The notes: generated from the sequence alone by a model not told the origin. DNA of 64,000 nucleotides from an uncultured Vampirovibrio sp. (GCA_910578465.1 CAJTPW010000002.1:426518-490517); one strand, 5' to 3'. Positions 26,489 through 36,494 are shown, numbered from the stretch's first letter. Numbers and translations: made by a program.

Positions 26489-26521
26489 ATTATACCACAT
26501 TTTGTTGTATAGAAAACAAAA
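26489..26521 (-). promoter_or_regulatory. Promoter and palindrome upstream of the 78-aa gene
   Basis: TGGTATAAT is an extended -10 (26489-26497). Directly upstream TTTTGTT and AACAAAA form a palindrome with an 8-nt spacer (26500-26521), overlapping the -35 zone, as expected for a repressor site. Confidence 0.5.
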
Positions 26522-26569
26522 CCTGCTACAAGATATGGTTAAAAAAACCGTGTAGCAAAATATAGCACA

Positions 26570-26614
26570 AAAAAGCCTGCATTTTAAGAAATTATCCGCA
26601 TGCAGGCTTTTAAT
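26570..26614 (-). terminator. Rho-independent terminator of rpmI-rplT
   Basis: AAAAGCCTGCAT and ATGCAGGCTTTT arms; on the minus strand the stem is followed by a T run. Confidence 0.88.
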
Positions 26615-26634
26615 ATATTTAAATCTTAAAGATT

Positions 26635-26979
26635 TTATTTCACTACCGTGTCGATAATTACTTTAAATGCTTCGGGCTCATTTGCAGCAAGCTCTGCAAG
26701 CATTTTTCTGTTTACTTGAATATCAGCTTTTTTCAATAAATTCATAAATCTTGAATAGCTGATACCGTATTCTCTAACGGCAGCGTTAATTCTAACAATC
26801 CAAAGGCTTCTCATATTTCTTTTAACGACTCTTCTGTCGCGGTAAGCATATTTTAAAGCCTTCATTACAGCTTGATTTGCTACTTTAAAAATTCTACTTC
26901 TTGCGCCGATAAAGCCTTTAGCAAGTTTTAAAATCTTTTTATGTCTTTTTCTAAGAACGTTTCCGCGTTTAACTCTCAT
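26635..26979 (-). CDS. rplT: 50S ribosomal protein L20
   Basis: 114 aa, normal length. Starts MRVKRGNVLRKRHKKILK and contains YAYRDRRVVKRNMRSLWIVR; binds 23S rRNA early in assembly. It is 12 nt after rpmI. Confidence 0.98.
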   Translation of the reverse strand: MRVKRGNVLRKRHKKILKLAKGFIGARSRIFKVANQAVMKALKYAYRDRRVVKRNMRSLWIVRINAAVREYGISYSRFMNLLKKADIQVNRKMLAELAANEPEAFKVIIDTVVK

Positions 26980-26991
26980 ATTTCACCTTCC

Positions 26992-27201
26992 TTATCTTGA
27001 ATACTTCATGTAGGGCAGCTCTTTTGAAATTAAATCCAAATTGCAAGAGGGAACCTCTACCATACCTGTTAACCTGTTTTTTCTTGCAGGGCTTTTATGT
27101 GCAAGAAGGTGACCTTTGCCTGCCTGGCGTCTTAAAATTTTGCCTGAAGCGGTAACTTTATAGCGCTTGTTGGCAGATCTGTGTGTTTTCATCTTAGGCA
27201 T
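26992..27201 (-). CDS. rpmI: 50S ribosomal protein L35
   Basis: 69 aa from ATG 27201, where AAGGAG is well placed; the upstream in-frame ATG at 27237 adds non-homologous residues. Contains MPKMKTHRSANKRYKVT and AGKGHLLAHKSPARKNRL. infC, the usual upstream neighbour, is absent here. Confidence 0.97.
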   Translation of the reverse strand: MPKMKTHRSANKRYKVTASGKILRRQAGKGHLLAHKSPARKNRLTGMVEVPSCNLDLISKELPYMKYSR

Positions 27202-27363
27202 TTTGTTTCTCCTTAAATTTTGAGGCTTTTGCGGCATACCTTAAAGCCGCTTCAATACCTTATAATAATCATAGATAAATTTTAGGATAAAAGGAATAAA
27301 AAGTAAAGCCTGTCATATCAAAACTTTTTAACAAATAAAATTTCAATATAAAAAATGCAAATT

Positions 27364-27398
27364 AAAAAGTCCGAAGAAATTTCTTCCTTCGGACTTTA
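27364..27398 (-). terminator. Rho-independent terminator of the prepilin gene
   Basis: AAGTCCGAAG and CTTCGGACTT arms; T run on the minus strand. Confidence 0.88.
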
Positions 27399-27424
27399 AA
27401 AGTTTTTAAACCACTAAACTAAAA

Positions 27425-28045
27425 TTAGTCGTTTTGGAACATTGTTCTTTGTGCAACAACGCCAAGAGGAATAGCAGCAGTATCCGTAATCATAATCGGG
27501 AATACGTCTGTAAGTCTTGGTGAATCTTCATTACCTGCAGGTGCATTGTAAGTATCTTTGTTGGCGCCTGCTTGTGGGTTCGGTTTCTTGTCGCCGTTTA
27601 CGTCAACCAATACAACACAAGGTTTTACACCTGTACAAGTTTTACCGTCAGGAGTAGCACCCTGTCCAACCATTTTTCCACCGCCTTCTTCAGGGAATTC
27701 AAATCTCATACCGTCAGCAGTATAGAATGCAGCGTTGCCGCCACCGAATTGCAAAGTTGTGGTTTCTTTAATGATGTTTAATCTTTTTGCAAGATAACCC
27801 ATCAAAGTTGTTTCTTTAGAAGTATCGTCACCAAGTTCTGTAAGATCAGCAGGGCTGATATTTTCCAATGCAATGTTCATAGTAATTGCCTGGTTTAATA
27901 CAGAAATAGCTTTTTTGAAGCCAGTTTTAAATTCTTGTTGGTTTGTATTTACGATAACAGAAGGAATAGTCATAGCTGCAACTACACCAATGATAGCCAA
28001 AGTGATTAAAACTTCCGCTAAAGTAAAACCTAAACTCTTTCTCAT
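27425..28045 (-). CDS. Type IV prepilin-like / pseudopilin protein
   Basis: 206 aa from ATG 28045 (AAGG upstream); the 14 codons before it lack homology. Class III leader: MRKSLG cleaved before FTLAEVLITLAIIGVVAAMTI, with the conserved Glu at +5 of the mature protein. After the N-terminal helix the head is globular, with a Cys pair (KTCTGVKPC) and a VDVNGDKKPN stretch like the calcium loop of GspG-type pseudopilins. Monocistronic. Its C-terminus lacks the VRCV motif of the cassettes at 60-63 kb. Confidence 0.88.
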   Translation of the reverse strand: MRKSLGFTLAEVLITLAIIGVVAAMTIPSVIVNTNQQEFKTGFKKAISVLNQAITMNIALENISPADLTELGDDTSKETTLMGYLAKRLNIIKETTTLQFGGGNAAFYTADGMRFEFPEEGGGKMVGQGATPDGKTCTGVKPCVVLVDVNGDKKPNPQAGANKDTYNAPAGNEDSPRLTDVFPIMITDTAAIPLGVVAQRTMFQND

Positions 28046-28266
28046 TTGATTTTTACCTTTCATATCACATCTAATTACTTTTCGCACTTGGCAAATTATG
28101 TTACTAATTATAATACGTTTTCAATAAAAAATAAACTCCAAACAAATAAAAATACACTGATAAGTCTATAAAACAGGCGTAATATCTATAAAGTATATAC
28201 TATTTACAATTCTTAAAAAAGTATCACTGCGGCATAAAACCAGCTAAAAAGCAGGCTGCATAAACA

Positions 28267-29436
28267 TTATTCGAGTCTGTTTTTGAACGAATAATTTGCA
28301 ACAAAAAGCGTAAAAACAGAAATAAAAAGAATTGGAATTAAATTTAAAATACATAAATAAAAGTTAATATTTTTTAATATTATTCCTTTTGAAATAACAA
28401 GAAAAAACCTCAAAGGATTTAACAGAGTAAGGTTTTGAAGCCATTCGGGCGTTATATTTTCAACAGGAGCACTGTAGCCTGAAAGAATCATTGCAGGGAA
28501 CATGAAAACAAAAACCCCGAGCATTGCCTGCTGCTGTGTTTTGGTAAGGGATGAAATAAAAAGCCCGACCCCTGAGATTGAAATTAAAAACACGGAAAGC
28601 GCAAAGAAATACAAAGGCATGCTCCCTAATACCGGCAGATGAAAGATAAACTTTGCCGCAAGTAAAATTATTCCCCCGTCCAAAACCCCAAAAAACAAGG
28701 GAACAAGAAGTTTTCCAAGCAGAATTTCATAAGGTTTCAAAGGAGACACAAGAAGCTCATCAAAAGTGCCTGATTCTTTCTCTCTTGCTAAAGAAAGTGC
28801 TGAAAGCAACACTACCATTGACATTGAAAGAATCCCGACAAGAGATGAAATTATAAACCAGTGATAATAAAGATTCGGGTTATATCTGTTCCTTGTTGTA
28901 ATTAAAATCTGCGACGTCCTTTTGGATGCAGGCCTTGAAACCCCGCTTTCAATCGGCGCGGTTTTTGAAAAATCCTGAACAATTTGGGTTAAATATGCCC
29001 CTATTATCTGGCTTCCGTTTGTATGCCGCCCGTCTAAAATAAGCTCCATATTCGCCCCGCTAAAGTTTACACCCGAATTTGCGCCAAGATATTTCTTTGT
29101 AAAATCATTTTTAATATACAAAGCTCCACGTACGGTTTCCGCATCAAGTGCATTTTTTAATTCATTAAGGTTTTTTACATAAATAATTTTCTTAAAATAT
29201 TTCGACCCTGAAATCCTGCTTAAAAATTCTCTTGAAACAGGTGTGGAATCTTCATTTAAAACCGCAAGGGAAATGTTTTCTATATCAAGAGTTGCCGCAT
29301 GGGAAAACAAAAAAAGCTGAACAATCGGCGGAATAAAAAGAAGGGAGCGGCTTTTCGGGTCTCTCCAAACGGAATGAAATTCTTTTATAATAAGTGCAAA
29401 AAGCCTGATAAATCTTATTTTAAAATCTTCAACCAT
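28267..29436 (-). CDS. ABC-2 type permease of efflux operon (second permease)
   Basis: About 389 aa from ATG 29436, which overlaps the stop of the preceding permease (ATGGTTGA) with AAGGTG upstream. YhhJ/YbhR-like: helix at about 30-50, a large periplasmic loop (about 55-200), then five helices. SLAREKESGTFDELLVSPL is the cytoplasmic coupling motif. Last gene of the tolC-hlyD-ATPase-permease-permease operon. Confidence 0.9.
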   Translation of the reverse strand: MVEDFKIRFIRLFALIIKEFHSVWRDPKSRSLLFIPPIVQLFLFSHAATLDIENISLAVLNEDSTPVSREFLSRISGSKYFKKIIYVKNLNELKNALDAETVRGALYIKNDFTKKYLGANSGVNFSGANMELILDGRHTNGSQIIGAYLTQIVQDFSKTAPIESGVSRPASKRTSQILITTRNRYNPNLYYHWFIISSLVGILSMSMVVLLSALSLAREKESGTFDELLVSPLKPYEILLGKLLVPLFFGVLDGGIILLAAKFIFHLPVLGSMPLYFFALSVFLISISGVGLFISSLTKTQQQAMLGVFVFMFPAMILSGYSAPVENITPEWLQNLTLLNPLRFFLVISKGIILKNINFYLCILNLIPILFISVFTLFVANYSFKNRLE

Positions 29437-30643
29437 ATTGCCGCACCTTCGAAACATACCCGCCCTCGAGCCTATCGGGGGTAATTTTATACACAAGAAT
29501 AAACATTAAAAGCGCAAAAACCCCTAAAAATATTGAATCCCGAATAATAATAAAGGGAATTGTGCCCGATAAAAAAAGACTTGAAATCGAAGAGACATAA
29601 TATCTTGCGGGGATAAATAAGGTTAAAATCCTTAAAAATAAAGGCATTGAGTTTATTTCATATATAAGCCCCGACAACATCATCGCAGGCATAAAGCCCA
29701 CCACACCTGCAATCTGGCTTGCAACAAACTGCTCCTTTGCAAGCGTGGACACAAAAAAACCAAAACCGAGCGCTCCGAGCATAAAAAAGGAGGAAACAAG
29801 CATAAGCGCTAAAAAAGAGCCGTAAAAAGGCACCCTGAATACAAAAATAATCAAAAAAAGACAAAAAATAACGGACGCCATTGAAAGCATAAAATACGCC
29901 GCATATTTTGAAAGCAAAAATTCACCTTTTGTTGTCTTTGTAGCTAATATTGCCTCCATTGTCCCTCTTTCCCATTCGCGCGCAATAACAAGAGCTGTAA
30001 GAACGGTGCCTGTCATCGTCATTATAATTGCAAGGGACCCCGGAAGCACAAAATACGTGCTTTTTAAGGCAGGATTATACCAGAACCTTTCAATAATGTT
30101 AATTTTGGAACCGCCATTGCCCGTCTCCCCTTTCTCTGTCGTGTTTATAGCCCCATAAACCGCAAGCGCGCCCTGAATATAGGAAGAGACAAATTTTGCC
30201 GTATTTGGCTCCGAACCGTCCGCTATAACCTGGATTTCAGGCAACCCTTTATTTTGAATTACGGGACTTCCCGATTGTGAATTCAATGCTGCCGCCGCAC
30301 CTGCCTTTGAGCGCTTTAACTTACGCGTAAAATCATTCGGAATTACCGCATACCCTCTTATTGCACCTGATAGAAGAGCATAGTCCGCAGAGCGTCTTGA
30401 ATCAAAAACTTTTACATCCAAAAATCTTGAATGGCGCATTGTATCTAATATTTCAACGGTTGTCGGGTTTTTATCTTCGATTAAAACGCCGATTTTTACC
30501 GTATTTGTATCAAAATTTATCCCAAAACCAAAAAGAAACAATAAGATAACGGGCAAAATAAAGGCTATAAGAATGCTTGAGGGATCTCTTACTATTTGAA
30601 ACATCTCTTTTTTTATAAGAGCAAAAACCACGCCGGAATTCAT
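29429..30643 (-). CDS. ABC-2 type permease of efflux operon (first permease)
   Basis: 404 aa, YhhJ/YbhS-like. Same topology as its neighbour: one helix, a large extracytoplasmic loop, five C-terminal helices; REWERGTMEAILATK is the conserved coupling loop. It overlaps the ATPase gene by 4 nt and the next permease by 8 nt. The two permeases probably form a heterodimer under the tandem ATPase. Confidence 0.9.
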   Translation of the reverse strand: MNSGVVFALIKKEMFQIVRDPSSILIAFILPVILLFLFGFGINFDTNTVKIGVLIEDKNPTTVEILDTMRHSRFLDVKVFDSRRSADYALLSGAIRGYAVIPNDFTRKLKRSKAGAAAALNSQSGSPVIQNKGLPEIQVIADGSEPNTAKFVSSYIQGALAVYGAINTTEKGETGNGGSKINIIERFWYNPALKSTYFVLPGSLAIIMTMTGTVLTALVIAREWERGTMEAILATKTTKGEFLLSKYAAYFMLSMASVIFCLFLIIFVFRVPFYGSFLALMLVSSFFMLGALGFGFFVSTLAKEQFVASQIAGVVGFMPAMMLSGLIYEINSMPLFLRILTLFIPARYYVSSISSLFLSGTIPFIIIRDSIFLGVFALLMFILVYKITPDRLEGGYVSKVRQYG

Positions 30644-32346
30644 TTTATATCCTCCTTGCTCCTGCTTGCGCGCCTTGCTTCTTCCCTTAAAATAAGCTCA
30701 ATAAAAGCATCTTCCATTGTGGGAGCAGGGTTTTCCTTTGTCCTTACCATATTTTTCAACCCCGAAGGAGTATCCGTCACAAGGGATTTCCCTTTATAAA
30801 TAAGGCTTATTCTATTGCAATACAATGCTTCATCCATAAAATGAGTTGTCACAAGAACGGTTGTCCCGCCTTCTGAGAGCGAATTTATCTGTGCCCAAAA
30901 TTCCCGCCTTGTAATCGGGTCAACACCTGATGTAGGTTCATCCAAAAACAGAACGGGCGGTCTGTGAACAATGGCACAGGAAAGTGCAAGTCGCTGCTTG
31001 AACCCCAGAGGCAAGGTTTCCGCGTTAAAATTTTCATATTTTTTTAAATCGAAAAAATCGAGCAGGGTTTCAATGCGACGCAATTTTTCAAACCCGAAAA
31101 GCTTATGCACGCCTGCAAAAAAGTTTAAATTCTGTCTTACGCTTAAATTCCCGAATAAAGAAAATTTTTGCGCCATATACCCGAGATAACTCCTTGCAAG
31201 CACAGGGTTTTCGCTCATCTTTACCCCTAAGATTGAACTTGTGCCTGATGTTGGACGAATAAGCCCGCATAGCATTTTAAACGTTGTGGATTTTCCTGCT
31301 CCGTTTGGACCCAAAAGCCCAAATATTTCCCCTTTTTTAATCTTAAAACTTATATTGTTTGCAGCAATAAATTCAGACCCTTTTTTAAACTCATTCCTAC
31401 CCAAAAAACGCGCCCCAAGGCTCTTTGTGCCATAAATTTTTGTCAGTCCGTCAGCACAAATCGTAACACCGTCTTTTGGGGTTTTAATGTCGGATGGCGC
31501 CTTTATAAGCTTTAAGGAGTGGTTTGAAGACTCATTTTTCCCATATAATGCCCTGCTTTCTTCAATTTTTTTAATTACGAAATCTTCAAAACCATTGCAT
31601 GAGATGGCTTTAGACCTGTTTAAGCTGCCATCTGTCCCTTGTCCGCAGTTTTTCGGACTGCCGTCATAAATTTTTCTGCCTTCGGAAAATAAAAGTACGC
31701 GCTCGAATTTTTCCGCTTCATCCAGATACGATGTAGACCAGATGACCGTAATATCATTTTCTTTTACAAGTTTTTCAACAATTTTCATAAGCTCGCGGCG
31801 AGAAAGCGGATCAACCCCGACGGAAGGCTCATCCAGAAGAAGCAGCTTGGGGTTTGAAACAAGTGTGCAGCAAAGACCGAGCTTTTGCTTCATTCCGCCC
31901 GAAAGTTTTCCCGCCAGCCTGTCTTTAAAGGCCGATAACCCTGCAAATTCAAGCAGGGTATTAATTTTATCCTTCTTGCCGTTATTTAGCGCAACATAAA
32001 GATTCAGATTTTCTATTACGGATAAATCCTCATAAAGGCCAAATTTTTGGGGCATATAACCGATAATTTCTTTCACATTATCAGTATTTAAAACGGGCGA
32101 AAAACCGTCAATTAAAATATTTCCGCCCGTTGGGACCAAAAGCCCAGAAAGCATTCTTAAAAAAGTTGTCTTTCCTGCCCCGTCAGGGCCTACAAGGGCT
32201 GTCATCTCGCCTTTTTGAAGAGAAATTGAAATATCAAAAAGAGCAGGTTCACTTGAACCTTTGAAAAATTTCACAAGCTCTGATACCTGCACCAGAGGCC
32301 TGTTTTCAACATCAGCCGATAAATTATTCAGCCCGTTTTGAAGCAC
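30640..32346 (-). CDS. Tandem-ATPase ABC protein of efflux operon (YbhF-like)
   Basis: 568 aa with two complete nucleotide-binding domains. First: Walker A GPDGAGKTT, signature LSGGMKQKLGL, Walker B LLLLDEPSVGVDP. Second: GPNGAGKST, a divergent signature TLPLGFKQRLALSC, Walker B VLFLDEPTSGVDP. GTG start at 32346 with a strong AGGAGG 7 nt upstream; it overlaps the hlyD-like gene by 23 nt. Powers the two ABC-2 permeases. Confidence 0.92.
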   Translation of the reverse strand: MLQNGLNNLSADVENRPLVQVSELVKFFKGSSEPALFDISISLQKGEMTALVGPDGAGKTTFLRMLSGLLVPTGGNILIDGFSPVLNTDNVKEIIGYMPQKFGLYEDLSVIENLNLYVALNNGKKDKINTLLEFAGLSAFKDRLAGKLSGGMKQKLGLCCTLVSNPKLLLLDEPSVGVDPLSRRELMKIVEKLVKENDITVIWSTSYLDEAEKFERVLLFSEGRKIYDGSPKNCGQGTDGSLNRSKAISCNGFEDFVIKKIEESRALYGKNESSNHSLKLIKAPSDIKTPKDGVTICADGLTKIYGTKSLGARFLGRNEFKKGSEFIAANNISFKIKKGEIFGLLGPNGAGKSTTFKMLCGLIRPTSGTSSILGVKMSENPVLARSYLGYMAQKFSLFGNLSVRQNLNFFAGVHKLFGFEKLRRIETLLDFFDLKKYENFNAETLPLGFKQRLALSCAIVHRPPVLFLDEPTSGVDPITRREFWAQINSLSEGGTTVLVTTHFMDEALYCNRISLIYKGKSLVTDTPSGLKNMVRTKENPAPTMEDAFIELILREEARRASRSKEDIK

Positions 32347-33232
32347 GGGTTTGTCCTCCTAAAACTGCGCCATCAAGCGGGATTCTTATATTTACGGGCA
32401 TGCCCTGTCTTAAATAGAGATTTAAATTTTCATCCTCATCATCCACAATAACACGCAGCCTGTATACTAAATCGGTCCTGAGAGAAAGAGTTTCAACGGT
32501 TTTCGGTGTAAATTCGGCAACGGGGGAAATAAATCCTATGTGTGCGCCAAATTCTCTATCGGGCATTGAATCGCTTGATATATAAGCTTTTTGTCCCAGC
32601 TTAATTTTTCCCAAATCTTCTTCGGAAATATATGCACGAGCCCAGAGGGGACGAAAAAGAGAAAGGCTGTAAATTGGCATGCCTGCAGACACTATGGACC
32701 CCGGCTCCATTATTCTCGTTAAAATTATCCCGTCATTCGGTGCCCTTAAAGTTGCGTCATTTAAGCTAATTTCGGCACTTTGAAGATTGGCCGCCGCAAG
32801 GTCGTATTCAGCCGCACCCTTGTCTTTGTTTGTTAAAAGATTTTTGCACTCCTGCTTTGAAACCGTACCGTCACGGCAAAGAGCAAGGTTTCTTTTGTAA
32901 ATATCCGCCGCGTTATTCTTTATTGCCAGTGCATCCGCTTTTCTTGCGCGAGCCTCTTTCAGTGCGGTTTCAAAGGTATCAAAATCCAATTCACCGAGAA
33001 CTTCGCCCTTTTTAACGTAATCTCCCTCTTCGAAATAAATGTTTTTCAACCTGCCCGAAACTCTGAAAGAAAGATTTACTTCTCGGATTTCGATGTTCCC
33101 GAACAGCATAATTTGAGACGGGGCGGGTTTTTTAAAATGAAAATAAAGAAGAATTGCGCATATAACAAGCAAAGTAAGCACAATAAAAATTTTCAGTCCT
33201 TTTTTCAAATCGGATGAAGCGGGTGAAGACAT
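32324..33232 (-). CDS. HlyD/YbhG-family periplasmic adaptor
   Basis: 302 aa membrane fusion protein. N-terminal anchor helix (about 13-32), biotinyl-lipoyl half motifs (FRVSGRLKNIYFEEGDYVKKG and LRAPNDGIILTRIMEPGSIV), a helical hairpin between them (about 85-155), then beta-barrel. Links the inner-membrane ABC complex to the TolC-like protein encoded just upstream. Confidence 0.92.
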   Translation of the reverse strand: MSSPASSDLKKGLKIFIVLTLLVICAILLYFHFKKPAPSQIMLFGNIEIREVNLSFRVSGRLKNIYFEEGDYVKKGEVLGELDFDTFETALKEARARKADALAIKNNAADIYKRNLALCRDGTVSKQECKNLLTNKDKGAAEYDLAAANLQSAEISLNDATLRAPNDGIILTRIMEPGSIVSAGMPIYSLSLFRPLWARAYISEEDLGKIKLGQKAYISSDSMPDREFGAHIGFISPVAEFTPKTVETLSLRTDLVYRLRVIVDDEDENLNLYLRQGMPVNIRIPLDGAVLGGQTRASKRAE

Positions 33233-33233
33233 T

Positions 33234-34631
33234 TTATAAACACCCTCCCGTTGCCTTAAAAAGAGAAATTAAATCCGCAAATTTTTGCACCTTTGAATTT
33301 AAAAGCTTAGACTTTTCATATAAAAAACTGTTATTTGAATCTAAAACATCAAACCTGTTTGAAACGCCATATCGATAAGAATTTGAGACCCTTATAAAAT
33401 TATCCTCCTCAAAACCCAGATTGTTCAAATTTGAATTATATGTTTTAACATCTGTTTTAAGCTGATATAATGCATCATTTATTTCTTTCAGGGCAAGAAG
33501 ATCCGATTCTAAATATTCGTTTAAAAGTCTTTCATAGACAAACTTTTTAGCCTTTAAGTTAAATATTCTCCTTCCGCCCGAAAAAAGCGTTTCGGTTGCA
33601 CCCGCCAGAAGGTTTGCAACAGCCCCGTCCCATCTGAAATTTGGCGTCAGGGTAGAAAACATCAAAACTCCAAATACATTTATATTCGGCAAAAACTCTT
33701 TTCTTGCAAGCGTTATATCGATTTTCGCCTTTTTTAAAGCTGCCTCTTTTTGAAGAACATCGGGCCTTTGAAATGTGATATCCGAATTTATACAATCAGG
33801 AATCTGTCCTTTAAATTCAACGGTTTTTATATCGGAAAAGGCATAATCCCTTATGTTATCAGGCGCTTCGCCCATTAAATATGCGAGGTTTAGGATAAAC
33901 CCCCGTTTTTGCTTTTTGTAATCATTCAGAACAATTTCCTCATATTCCGCCTCTTTTTTGGCATTATTTAAAGCCTGTGCTCCTAAAACTCCTGCATTAA
34001 AACTTTTTTGAACCCGCGTAAGTTTTTCTTTTTTGTTTTCAATCACTCTCTCTTGAATTTCAATTTGAGAGTTTAAATTTGAAATATTGAAATATATCCC
34101 TGCAACTTCGGATGCAAGGGCAATTGCAGCGCCTTTTTCTTCATATATTGAAGAATTTATATCCTCAAATGCCATATCAATTTTGTTTTTTCTCTTTCCG
34201 AATAAATCTATCTCCCAGTGCGTAATAAAAGGAAGCGCAAAGGCATTATCCCTGAAGCCTTGAAAAGGGATTGCAACACGGGGAATTTTAAGCCCCAAAT
34301 AATTCGCACCGACACTGAAGCTTGGAAACTGTTTTGAAACTTCAATATTTTTTGCCGCACGAACCTCGTTTATCCTTGTTCTTAGAGCCTTTAAGCCGTA
34401 ATTATTTGATATTGCACAAACAATATAGTGAATTAAAATATCGTCATTAAACTTCTGCCAGAAAGGCAAATTTATATATTCAAGCCTTGTATCCGCCTCT
34501 TTTAAATGTTTTTGGGATGCATACACAAAAACTCCGCGAATTTGCATAATTATAAGGAGAAAAATTATTAAGCCTTTTAAAAGCCTGCAAAAAATGCGGG
34601 CACTGCAGGGTTTTTTAAGCGCGTTTAACAA
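33234..34631 (-). CDS. TolC/NodT-family outer membrane efflux protein
   Basis: 465 aa. Starts at TTG 34631 with AAGGAGG upstream. Export signal within residues about 1-39. Two OEP repeats with long helices and the NodT-type RPDVLQKEAALKKAKIDI, ending FKATGGCL, close to the usual terminus. First gene of the operon, so all parts of a tripartite pump are encoded together; its presence implies a diderm cell. Confidence 0.9.
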   Translation of the reverse strand: MLNALKKPCSARIFCRLLKGLIIFLLIIMQIRGVFVYASQKHLKEADTRLEYINLPFWQKFNDDILIHYIVCAISNNYGLKALRTRINEVRAAKNIEVSKQFPSFSVGANYLGLKIPRVAIPFQGFRDNAFALPFITHWEIDLFGKRKNKIDMAFEDINSSIYEEKGAAIALASEVAGIYFNISNLNSQIEIQERVIENKKEKLTRVQKSFNAGVLGAQALNNAKKEAEYEEIVLNDYKKQKRGFILNLAYLMGEAPDNIRDYAFSDIKTVEFKGQIPDCINSDITFQRPDVLQKEAALKKAKIDITLARKEFLPNINVFGVLMFSTLTPNFRWDGAVANLLAGATETLFSGGRRIFNLKAKKFVYERLLNEYLESDLLALKEINDALYQLKTDVKTYNSNLNNLGFEEDNFIRVSNSYRYGVSNRFDVLDSNNSFLYEKSKLLNSKVQKFADLISLFKATGGCL

Positions 34632-34758
34632 TTTCTACCCTCCTTTATAATCTACAAAAAGATAATATATGTTATTATTAAAAATAGTTATTAGCAGGGC
34701 GGGCATTAGCCGCATACTATTTCAGACAAATTTATGGCAGGTAAAAGGAGAATTTTAT

Positions 34759-35913
34759 ATGAACAACTTTGAATTTCAGGCTCCGACAAAAATTATTTTC
34801 GGAAGAGACACAATTAAACAGGTAGCAAACGAAATCCCTAAAAATAAAAAAATTCTTATGACCTATGGCGGCGGCTCTATTCGAAAAAACGGAGTTTATA
34901 AAAAGGTAATGGAAGCGCTTTCAGAACATACCGTAATGGAATTTGGCGGAATTGAACCGAACCCCAAATTTGAAACTTTAATGCAGGCGGTTGAAATTGT
35001 AAAAAATGAAAATATAGACTTCCTTTTATCTGTTGGCGGCGGTTCTACGTTGGATGGAACAAAATTTATCGCAGCCGCAGCCAAATTTGAAGGCGACCCG
35101 TGGACAATCCTTAGCGAAGGAGCGGAAATTAAAGACGCAATTCCTCTGGCAGACATTATAACCCTTCCTGCTACAGGCTCTGAAATGAATAACGGTGCTG
35201 TTATTTCAAGGCTTTCAACAAATGAAAAACTTGCATTTCATTCAAATTTTGTATATCCGAAATTTTCAATCATAGACCCCGAAACAACCTATTCACTTCC
35301 CGAAAAACAAACGGTAAACGGCATTATAGATACTTTTGTTCATACGATGGAGCAGTATGCAACATATGAAGTCAACACACCGCTTCAAGACCAGTGGATG
35401 TTGGGACTCATAAAGACTTTAATGGAAGAATCCAAAAAAGTGCTTCAAAACCCGACAAATTATGACGCAAGAGCAAATGTTTTCTGGTGTGCAACCTGCG
35501 GGCTTAACTATTGGATGTCTTTAGGATGTATTCAAGATTGGTCTACACATATGATAGGACACGAACTTACGGCATTTTACGGGCTTGATCACGGCGAATC
35601 CCTTGCAATAGTACTTCCGAGAGTTTGGAAAAACAGGAAAAACGATAAAATGCAAAAACTTGCAAAAATGGCGGTTGAAGTTTTCGGAGCGAATGAATTT
35701 TTGCCAAAAAATATTCTGGCCGACATAACCATTGATAAAACCAAAAAATTCTTTAAATCTTTAGGAAGAAGGATAAAACTTTCAGATTATGGCATAGATA
35801 AAGCGGAGGCCGCAAAGAAAATTTCCGAGAGGTTTAAGGAAAGAAAAGCGGTGCTTGGTGAAAAATGTAACATAACACCTGATGAAGTTTATGATATATT
35901 AATGCACTGTTAA
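34759..35913 (+). CDS. yqhD: Iron-containing alcohol dehydrogenase, YqhD/BDH-like
   Basis: 384 aa from ATG 34759 (AAAAGGAG well placed). NAD(P)H-dependent aldehyde/alcohol oxidoreductase. YGGGSIRKNG and the cofactor motif SVGGGSTLDGTK; metal ligands D191 and H195 (IIDTFVHTME), H268 (IGHEL) and H278 (LDHGES). Closest in style to E. coli YqhD or clostridial butanol dehydrogenase. Single gene. Confidence 0.93.
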   Translation: MNNFEFQAPTKIIFGRDTIKQVANEIPKNKKILMTYGGGSIRKNGVYKKVMEALSEHTVMEFGGIEPNPKFETLMQAVEIVKNENIDFLLSVGGGSTLDGTKFIAAAAKFEGDPWTILSEGAEIKDAIPLADIITLPATGSEMNNGAVISRLSTNEKLAFHSNFVYPKFSIIDPETTYSLPEKQTVNGIIDTFVHTMEQYATYEVNTPLQDQWMLGLIKTLMEESKKVLQNPTNYDARANVFWCATCGLNYWMSLGCIQDWSTHMIGHELTAFYGLDHGESLAIVLPRVWKNRKNDKMQKLAKMAVEVFGANEFLPKNILADITIDKTKKFFKSLGRRIKLSDYGIDKAEAAKKISERFKERKAVLGEKCNITPDEVYDILMHC

Positions 35914-35982
35914 TAAAGACACTGTTAATAAAAGCGATATTTTCGCCGTTTTAGAACATTTAAAAAACAAAAGGAGAAAGAT

Positions 35983-36477
35983 ATGAAAAAAATATTGACA
36001 TTTCTTACGGCAGCTGTAGTATTTACAGCAATCAGCACAGTACAGCAAGTTTTTGCACACAATGACGACCATTTTGACAGAAGACACCATGACGGCTATA
36101 TGAAAGCTGTAAATTACAATGAAGGCTATACCGGTGCTGAAACTCAAGCAGCAGGCGGCTATGCAAACGCCAACCGCATAAAAAGCACAAGGGGCGGGTT
36201 TATTACGGATGATACTTCTGATTTTACAACCGTTTTGAATGCAAAAAGAATGGGCGACAACAGCTATGTAAGGCTCAAGGGCAAAATAGTTTCCAAAACA
36301 GGCAATGAAAAATATGTGTTTAAAGACAACACGGGCACAATTCAAATTGAAATCGATGACGATGATTGGAACGGCGTTCAGGCAGGACCCAAGGATTTGG
36401 TTATAATCGAAGGAGAGCTTGATAAAGATTGGAACGAAATTTCAATCGATGTTGATACGATTAAACTTGTAAAATAA
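35983..36477 (+). CDS. Periplasmic OB-fold protein, YgiW/BOF family
   Basis: 164 aa. Signal peptide (residues 1-25, VFA). His/Asp-rich linker (HNDDHFDRRHHDG), which could bind metal, then the BOF domain: DTSDFTTVLNAKRMGDNSYVRL, GKIVSKTGNEKYVFKDNTG and IDVDTIKL. The family is tied to stress tolerance in enterobacteria. SD AAAGGAGA. Strong terminator follows. Confidence 0.88.
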   Translation: MKKILTFLTAAVVFTAISTVQQVFAHNDDHFDRRHHDGYMKAVNYNEGYTGAETQAAGGYANANRIKSTRGGFITDDTSDFTTVLNAKRMGDNSYVRLKGKIVSKTGNEKYVFKDNTGTIQIEIDDDDWNGVQAGPKDLVIIEGELDKDWNEISIDVDTIKLVK

Positions 36478-36494
36478 TTTCATAAATGCAATAT

